From Bombardia bombarda (Eukaryota > Ascomycota > Sordariomycetes > Sordariales > Lasiosphaeriaceae), in the NCBI GenBank assembly GCA_030512295.1, contig JAULSR010000002.1:5332001-5396000 (forward strand): a DNA stretch of 64,000 nt. Reading direction: 5' to 3'. Both the position numbers and the translations under genes were made by a program. Under the pieces are notes generated by a model. It made no database searches. It was not told the origin of the DNA and was given only the letters and a program-made list of their open reading frames with translations. Positions 60,292 through 64,000 of the stretch are shown here, one piece after another. Position 1 is the stretch's first letter. Each line of letters begins with the position of its first letter.

Positions 60292-61983
60292 CTATCTCAG
60301 CTTGTAAACACAAGGCTTCAACACCGCCGCCTCATTAATGTTAGCGCCCTCCTCCTCCTCCAACTCAGGCAAAAACTTTGTCGTCTTGTTGAACGGTCCC
60401 TGCGGGCCCAGATCCCTACTATTCTTCTTTTCCTCCTTCACGACGCACTTGCCCTTGGTGGCAGGCATGGCCTTGACAAAGTGCATCCGGACAAACATCT
60501 TGTTGGACAGGTCGACGGCGCCCATGCCGAGCTCCTTGTGCAGCACGAAGCCCCTGGCGCGCAGCACGTCGACAAACGACGACACGTCCGTCTCCTGCTT
60601 GCGCAGCTCGGCGCCGTCCACCTCGACCGCCAGCTCCGCCTCCTCGGCCTCGGCCTTCTCCGCCGCCTTGATCTCCTTCGTCTTCTTGCTGGGCGCAGCC
60701 GCAGGCGTTGCCGGCATAGGATTTCTACGGTTGCCAACGCTGTGGGCGACTACCGCCTTGCCACCCTTCTTGGGCAGCGCGAAGCGGCTCTTGATCTCGG
60801 CGACCCAGAGTTCGCCCTTCCAGCGGAGGACGCGGTAGGCCTCCTCGACGAAGTCGACCCAGTTGGTGCCCATGAGGGCGAGGCAGAAGATGACCACGTC
60901 GACGCTGTTGTTGGGCAGCGGCAGGTTGGCGATGTCGGCGCGCGTGACGAGCGGGTTGCCGCCCGTCTGGAGGTCGTAGCTGCGGATGTCGAGGCCGAGC
61001 TTCTGGCTGATGGGCCCGTCGAGCGTCTTGGCCAGGGCGGCGTCGCCGCAGCCGAGGTCGGCGATGGAGCAGGTGCCGTTGGTACGCGGCAGCGGCAGCA
61101 GGCTGCTGTCGATGGGGTTGGAGAAGTCGTGCCGCGCGTTGCGCGGCGGGAAGCGCACCTTGGCGCGCGTCTTGATCTCGCGGATGTACGTGTCGACCGG
61201 GTTCTCGGGCCACACGTCCACCTGCCGGCGGAAGCCCTCGTGGTACTCGGAGAACATCTCGGGCGAGTCCTGGAAGAGGTTGAAGGCCTCGGCCGAGGGC
61301 CGCGTGTAGAGCGTCTCGTTCAGGTGCCGGAAGCGGGCGGATATCAGCTTCTCGCGCATCGAGGCTTGCAGCGGGGTGAGTTTGGCCGCTGGTGGTGCTG
61401 GCGGTGCTGCTGCTGCTGCCACTTGCTTCTCCTTGTTCTTCTTGGTGGCCCTGCCTCCTGCTGCCGCTTCTTGAGCCGGTGTCTCATCGGATTTCAACTG
61501 CTTCTTCTTCTCCTTCTGGTCCTTCTTTTCTGTGCCTTGTTCGCCATCTTCGATACCACCGCATTCCTTAGTCTCGGCAGCATCTTCAACAACGGCTGGA
61601 GGCGCTGTTCCGTCTAGCTGTTGTTGCTGCTGCATCAAAAGCTTCTTCTCCAGATTCCTTTGCCTCTTGTTCTTGGGCGGCTGGGTCCTATCGTCTGCGA
61701 TTGCAGGAGCAGCCCTGGGCTGTGCTGTCACTTGAACAGGATCATCTCCCTGGATCTTGGCCTTCTTGTCTAGCTTTGGCGCCTTCTTGTGTTCGATGAT
61801 CTTTCCCCACAAGTCTGAAAGGTTGGCCTCGGTCACGGTGTTTGGGACGCCCTGCTGTCTCTTGCGCTTCCGGGGGGGCTTGGCCGCAGCGTCACCGTTC
61901 GGGTTCGCAGCCGCGGGCGGCTTCCTCTCTGTCTCGACCTTCAGCTTCTCAGCCGACACGGACCAGCCCTTTACAGGGAACAT
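60292..61983 (-). CDS. RRP8: Rrp8, 25S rRNA N1-methyladenosine methyltransferase
   Basis: A single exon of 563 residues. Rrp8 methylates an adenine of the large-subunit rRNA in the nucleolus. The N-terminal 200 residues are Lys/Ala/Gln-rich and disordered. The catalytic part starts at LTPLQASMREKLISARFRHLNETLYTRP-like sequence and contains motif I IADLGCGDAALAKTL (about residues 305-318), DLQTGGNPLVTRADIANLPL, and VIFCLALMGTNWVDFVEEAY. An insertion rich in Ala/Glu/Lys (AAEKAEAEEAELAVEVDG) interrupts the last part. The start MFPVKGWSVSAEKL was chosen. An in-frame Met 36 codons upstream would add a Pro/Thr tract with eight consecutive Thr, which looks like leader sequence. Confidence 0.95.
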   Translation of the reverse strand: MFPVKGWSVSAEKLKVETERKPPAAANPNGDAAAKPPRKRKRQQGVPNTVTEANLSDLWGKIIEHKKAPKLDKKAKIQGDDPVQVTAQPRAAPAIADDRTQPPKNKRQRNLEKKLLMQQQQQLDGTAPPAVVEDAAETKECGGIEDGEQGTEKKDQKEKKKQLKSDETPAQEAAAGGRATKKNKEKQVAAAAAPPAPPAAKLTPLQASMREKLISARFRHLNETLYTRPSAEAFNLFQDSPEMFSEYHEGFRRQVDVWPENPVDTYIREIKTRAKVRFPPRNARHDFSNPIDSSLLPLPRTNGTCSIADLGCGDAALAKTLDGPISQKLGLDIRSYDLQTGGNPLVTRADIANLPLPNNSVDVVIFCLALMGTNWVDFVEEAYRVLRWKGELWVAEIKSRFALPKKGGKAVVAHSVGNRRNPMPATPAAAPSKKTKEIKAAEKAEAEEAELAVEVDGAELRKQETDVSSFVDVLRARGFVLHKELGMGAVDLSNKMFVRMHFVKAMPATKGKCVVKEEKKNSRDLGPQGPFNKTTKFLPELEEEEGANINEAAVLKPCVYKLR

Positions 61984-64000
61984 TGCGGAGTTTAGATGTG
62001 GGATCGGTTCTGGGGTGGTGGTGGTGGTGGTGGTGGTTGGAGGTCGGTGGTCGGTGATGGGTGGTGCTATTGCTGCTTGAGCCGCCCCCAAAAGCTGAAG
62101 GCTTGAAGGATAAAAAAAACTAAAGTGGGGCAGATCGCCTGCAGCTTGCCAATGGACTCGGGATCACTACCCCTGTCGACTTCCATGCCGCCTTCTTTTT
62201 TCCCTTCAGATGGAGATTTGTGAGAAGCAAGACCGCCGACAGGACTAAGGAGGGGGAACTGTGAGGAGGACAGGTGTAACCCCACGCATCCACGCACCTA
62301 ACTAAGGAAAAAAGAACGGGTAGGCCTTCCAGACATCACAACCCGCACGGAATTGCTCCGTCCTGCTGCTGCTCTCACACGTGCAGAACGGCTGATGGTG
62401 GATGGGGGAGCATTGCAGTTCAGCTACAGGCCGCAGGCTGCAGGCTGCATTGATGCATGGCGATAAATATGTCTTGCGAGCTTGCCTGAGGTGTATTGAC
62501 TTCCAGCCGTTTCCATCATCTATCCCCCACCTACCATCGAGCATCAAGGCATATATGGATCAGGGCATATATGGGGGCCTCATAAGTTCCTGCTCTCGGA
62601 TTACGGGCGTAAGACATACGGACGCGCGCAGACCCCGCCACCAAGCTGCTGCTCCTGCGAATTTGTTGGTGTATCGTCGGACAACACCGACCATGGATAG
62701 TGCCTAGCTTACCTTCACCTGGGTAGGTAGATGCTTCCGGCCAGTGGTTACCGCTGACCTGGGTGGGTGGGCGGCACCTAAAAAACAAAAAGCAGGATAC
62801 GTACGAAACATCAGGACTGTCGAGGTCAACGTTCGACTTTCTCTTCAAATCCTGATGATTCCACGCCACCTGCGCGCGATGGTCTAGCACAGCTATCCCA
62901 CGCATACCATCAGTGATACAGCCCTCTCGTCCCTCATTTGACCAGACGAGATACGGGGTAGATCTTGGATGTGTCGGTACCGAGATGTCTGCTGCGATTT
63001 ATTTAAACTTCTAGGTTGAATTGAAGAATCTTCAGATTAATTGATAGCATACCTTTGATTTAGTCCAAGTAATAAGTGAGCCTCATGTCCCTGACCGACA
63101 CAGAGATTCTGCAGCTGTTAGTCGGTTGTCTATCGGCCCTTTCTTTACCCTGTCATGGAGTCTGTGTATCTCAACCTCTCAACGCTTGAGCCCGACAGGG
63201 TCACTGGAGGCCCATATCTCAGTCATTGATTTGCAGTGCCATGTTAGACGTTTCGTTTGAACAAGTGGCCACCCCAAGGCTCTCCGTAGAGCTGCCCTGA
63301 AGGTGGGCATGGAGACAGGGTGGGATAATGATAGACGTGGTCTTGATGCGGATTGGGAGGGAAAGATGACCCGACGCCAGAACCTGTTGGGAACTGGATG
63401 GTGGGCGGAAAGATGCAGCATGGTGCAGCCCAGCCGCCGTCATTTCATGTGATGGTACTCCGTACGTAGTGTAGTAGGGCGATCAAGGATCTCTCTCTTC
63501 CTTCCCCCTTTTCCCTATCCACCACCCACCTCACTCGTGTTGGACAGCATGGTTCCCAGTGCGACACAATTTGCACCCTTATTGGCTGCGGTCCTGCAAG
63601 TCTGTGAATGTGTCGGAGGACTCCAGAATGAAGCGTATCCATCTCCGCGCATCTTGGGAATGGTCCTGTGATAGCTCCCGGCCGGTTTGTTTGGTCCCCG
63701 CGTCGAGGTCAGTTCAACTTCAGGGCGTGCATGGCTGGCTGGCAGGGAAGAACCTTGCCTTCGGGGCAATCAGCTGTCATACGCATGTAAAGGAAAAGGA
63801 TCTACGCACCAGTAAGCACTCTCTAGTACTAGGTAGGGTTATCCACCCGAGGTCCCGCGCCGTTCAACGGCTGACGGCGTCGACGTTTAAAAGTCGACTT
63901 CTGGGAGCTAGGAGGGAATGCGTGGGATAAGTCTGTCTCTTGCTTGCACTGGAGAGAGGAGGAGCATAGTGGAATACCGACGACCCCCGCTCGCCATCGT
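61984..64000. other. Right-end intergenic region
   Basis: About 2 kb with no supportable gene. It holds the RRP8 promoter with a GGT trinucleotide run (about 62014-62038) and a CAGGCTGCAGGCTGCA-like repeat near 62432-62447. Any gene beyond would start outside the window. Confidence 0.5.

Noticed and set aside
60229..61617. Long open frame of 462 codons on the plus strand opposite RRP8
   Set aside because: It is the antisense shadow of the conserved RRP8 coding sequence. The encoded protein is low-complexity Leu/Arg/His-rich and has no motif.

Overview
The window is nuclear DNA of a filamentous ascomycete (Pezizomycotina, most likely a Sordariomycete). The evidence is about 20 recognisable eukaryotic core genes with short introns of roughly 50-220 bases, GT/AG borders, CT- and CA-rich leaders, and typical fungal families: the Erg5 sterol desaturase, the DASH subunit Ask1, NuA4 Eaf7, and a C2H2 plus fungal-specific transcription factor. 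There are no operons, CRISPR arrays, rRNA genes, tRNA genes or recognisable transposons. The species cannot be named from the sequence alone.

Layout, left to right. 1-13.6 kb: a TBC Rab-GAP of the Gyp8/TBC1D20 type (+), Vps52 of the GARP tethering complex (-), eIF5A (+), the Pol I factor Rrn7 (+), a Yip1-domain Golgi protein (+) and a mitochondrial rhodanese (-). 14.4-26.7 kb: Erg5/CYP61 (-), a 65-residue Ser-rich protein (+), Ask1 (-), Eaf7 (-) and a large gamma-tubulin complex protein (+). 26.7-40.5 kb: a gene desert of about 13.8 kb holding only simple repeats, pyrimidine tracts and short palindromes. 40.5-53.8 kb: a C2H2 transcription factor (+), a 70-residue membrane protein (-), mitochondrial ribosomal protein uL29m (+), Rab GDI (+), the 60S biogenesis GTPase Nog1 (-), URA5 (+) and a GNAT acetyltransferase (-). 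54.8-58 kb has no gene that I can support. 58-62 kb: Ddi1 (+) and the rRNA methyltransferase Rrp8 (-). 62-64 kb has no recognisable gene.

The genes are housekeeping and do not form one pathway. Two themes recur: membrane traffic (Gyp8-like GAP, Vps52, Yip protein, GDI) and ribosome production or translation (Rrn7, Nog1, Rrp8, uL29m, eIF5A). Two genes act in mitosis (Ask1, the gamma-tubulin complex protein). Divergent pairs share intergenic promoters of about 0.5-0.6 kb (Eaf7/GCP, small membrane protein/uL29m, Nog1/URA5).

The most notable direct observation is that four otherwise intact conserved genes (Gyp8-like, Vps52, the C2H2 factor, Ddi1) carry five apparent frameshifts. Every one lies in a run of 4-6 C or G and is repaired by one extra base. 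This looks like homopolymer contraction in the assembly, although true lesions cannot be excluded. Other points of interest are an initiator codon split by an intron in Ddi1, several tiny first coding exons, two small unannotatable proteins, a dispersed palindromic AGGTACCT/CCTAGG motif family, and the gene desert upstream of the transcription factor. I found no convincing undescribed multi-gene system.
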